A stretch of 64,000 nt of DNA from Straminergon stramineum (taxonomy: Eukaryota > Streptophyta > Bryopsida > Hypnales > Calliergonaceae), in assembly GCA_963920665.1 (NCBI GenBank), contig OY987268.1, positions 8,124,501 through 8,188,500 on the forward strand, written 5' to 3'. Position numbers and translations under genes: made by a program. Shown here piece by piece: positions 63,555 to 64,000 of this stretch. Each line of letters opens with the position of its first letter. The stretch's first letter is position 1. Under the pieces are notes generated by a model. That model was not told the DNA's origin. It saw only the letters and a program-made list of their open reading frames with translations, and ran no database searches.

Positions 63555-64000
63555 ATAACTAATTCCAACTTCAATAACATCTAGTACCCCACCATCACCC
63601 ACTTAGATGGGCTCAACATTGAAATCCATTGTGCCTCCATATATTCAAGATTTTGCCTTCCTTTGTTTCCACAATGGTAGCGATTTTGGTCAACTTAAGA
63701 TATTGTTTTTGACTCTTAATAAAATACTTGTTCACAATTTGCATCTAGAATTCCAACTTTTTAACCATGGGGTATTCAAACAAGATGGTCATGTTGGTCT
63801 TATGGCTATGGATATGTCTACCATTGGTCCAATAGCGACAAATATAAATAAAAGGCTTAGGATTTAGAATACTAAATTAAAGGGCAAATAAAATACAAAA
63901 TGTGAAGAAAACACAATAATGATAATTTAATTGTTTTTTTAAATTATAGCTAACAATTATATTTTAATAAGAATTCATAGCCTTAATATTTTTATTTTCA
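63555..64000. other. Flank beyond the CACTA right end
   Basis: AT-rich. A short plus-strand open frame at 63607-63867 has no recognisable motif. Nothing further is supported before the window ends. Confidence 0.4.

Noticed and set aside
1..64000. CRISPR arrays, prokaryotic operons, prophage or integron signals
   Set aside because: None is present. Repeats are MITEs, microsatellites or degenerate tandem arrays, and genes have spliceosomal introns.

Overview
The window is nuclear DNA of a land plant. Every protein gene I can reconstruct has GT-AG introns. AAACCCTA-type telo-boxes lie near the 5' ends of several genes, and AT-rich spacers full of small transposon remnants separate the genes. 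The strongest clue to the organism is a gene for IFT144/WDR19, part of the ciliary intraflagellar-transport complex A. Plants that make only non-flagellated sperm are expected to have lost this gene. That points to a plant with swimming sperm: a moss, liverwort, hornwort, lycophyte, fern, cycad or Ginkgo. I cannot say which.

Layout. (1) 0.8-6.5 kb and 21.9-27.6 kb are the two arms of a large inverted duplication. Each arm carries one complete 11-exon RGP1 gene, a subunit of the Ric1-Rgp1 exchange factor for Rab6-type GTPases. The left copy is on the minus strand and the right on the plus strand, so their 5' ends face each other across about 16.4 kb. Both copies are intact (595 codons). Exons 5-11 are identical, while exons 1-4 and the promoters have diverged. 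(2) The spacer between the arms holds a small coiled-coil gene I do not recognise (10.7-12.6 kb), a tRNA-Gly(GCC) with a pol III terminator, a mitochondrial-type ribosomal protein bS21 gene, several MITEs and a diverged inverted repeat about 3 kb across (17-20 kb). (3) 27.6-30.6 kb is AT-rich with MITEs and a long TA run. (4) 30.6-38.5 kb is the C-terminal two thirds of IFT144 on the minus strand: 20 exons in consistent phase with a complete 3' end. I could not find its N-terminal WD40 exons. (5) 38.6-50.6 kb has no recognisable gene but contains degenerate tandem repeats. (6) 50.7-55.3 kb is a complete 8-exon PEX16 gene (peroxisome biogenesis) on the minus strand. (7) 56.0-63.6 kb is transposon-derived: a MITE copy, then a probable 6.7 kb CACTA element with an internal minisatellite.

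The genes are housekeeping genes with no shared pathway: Golgi retrograde traffic, mitochondrial translation, peroxisome biogenesis and flagellar transport. I found no operon-like or defence-like system. The most unusual feature is the RGP1 inverted pair with its sharp identity gradient. The next is the very AT-rich IFT144 gene, whose introns carry several foldback elements. Exon boundaries were worked out by eye from frame, splice sites and remembered family similarity. No alignment or database search was run.
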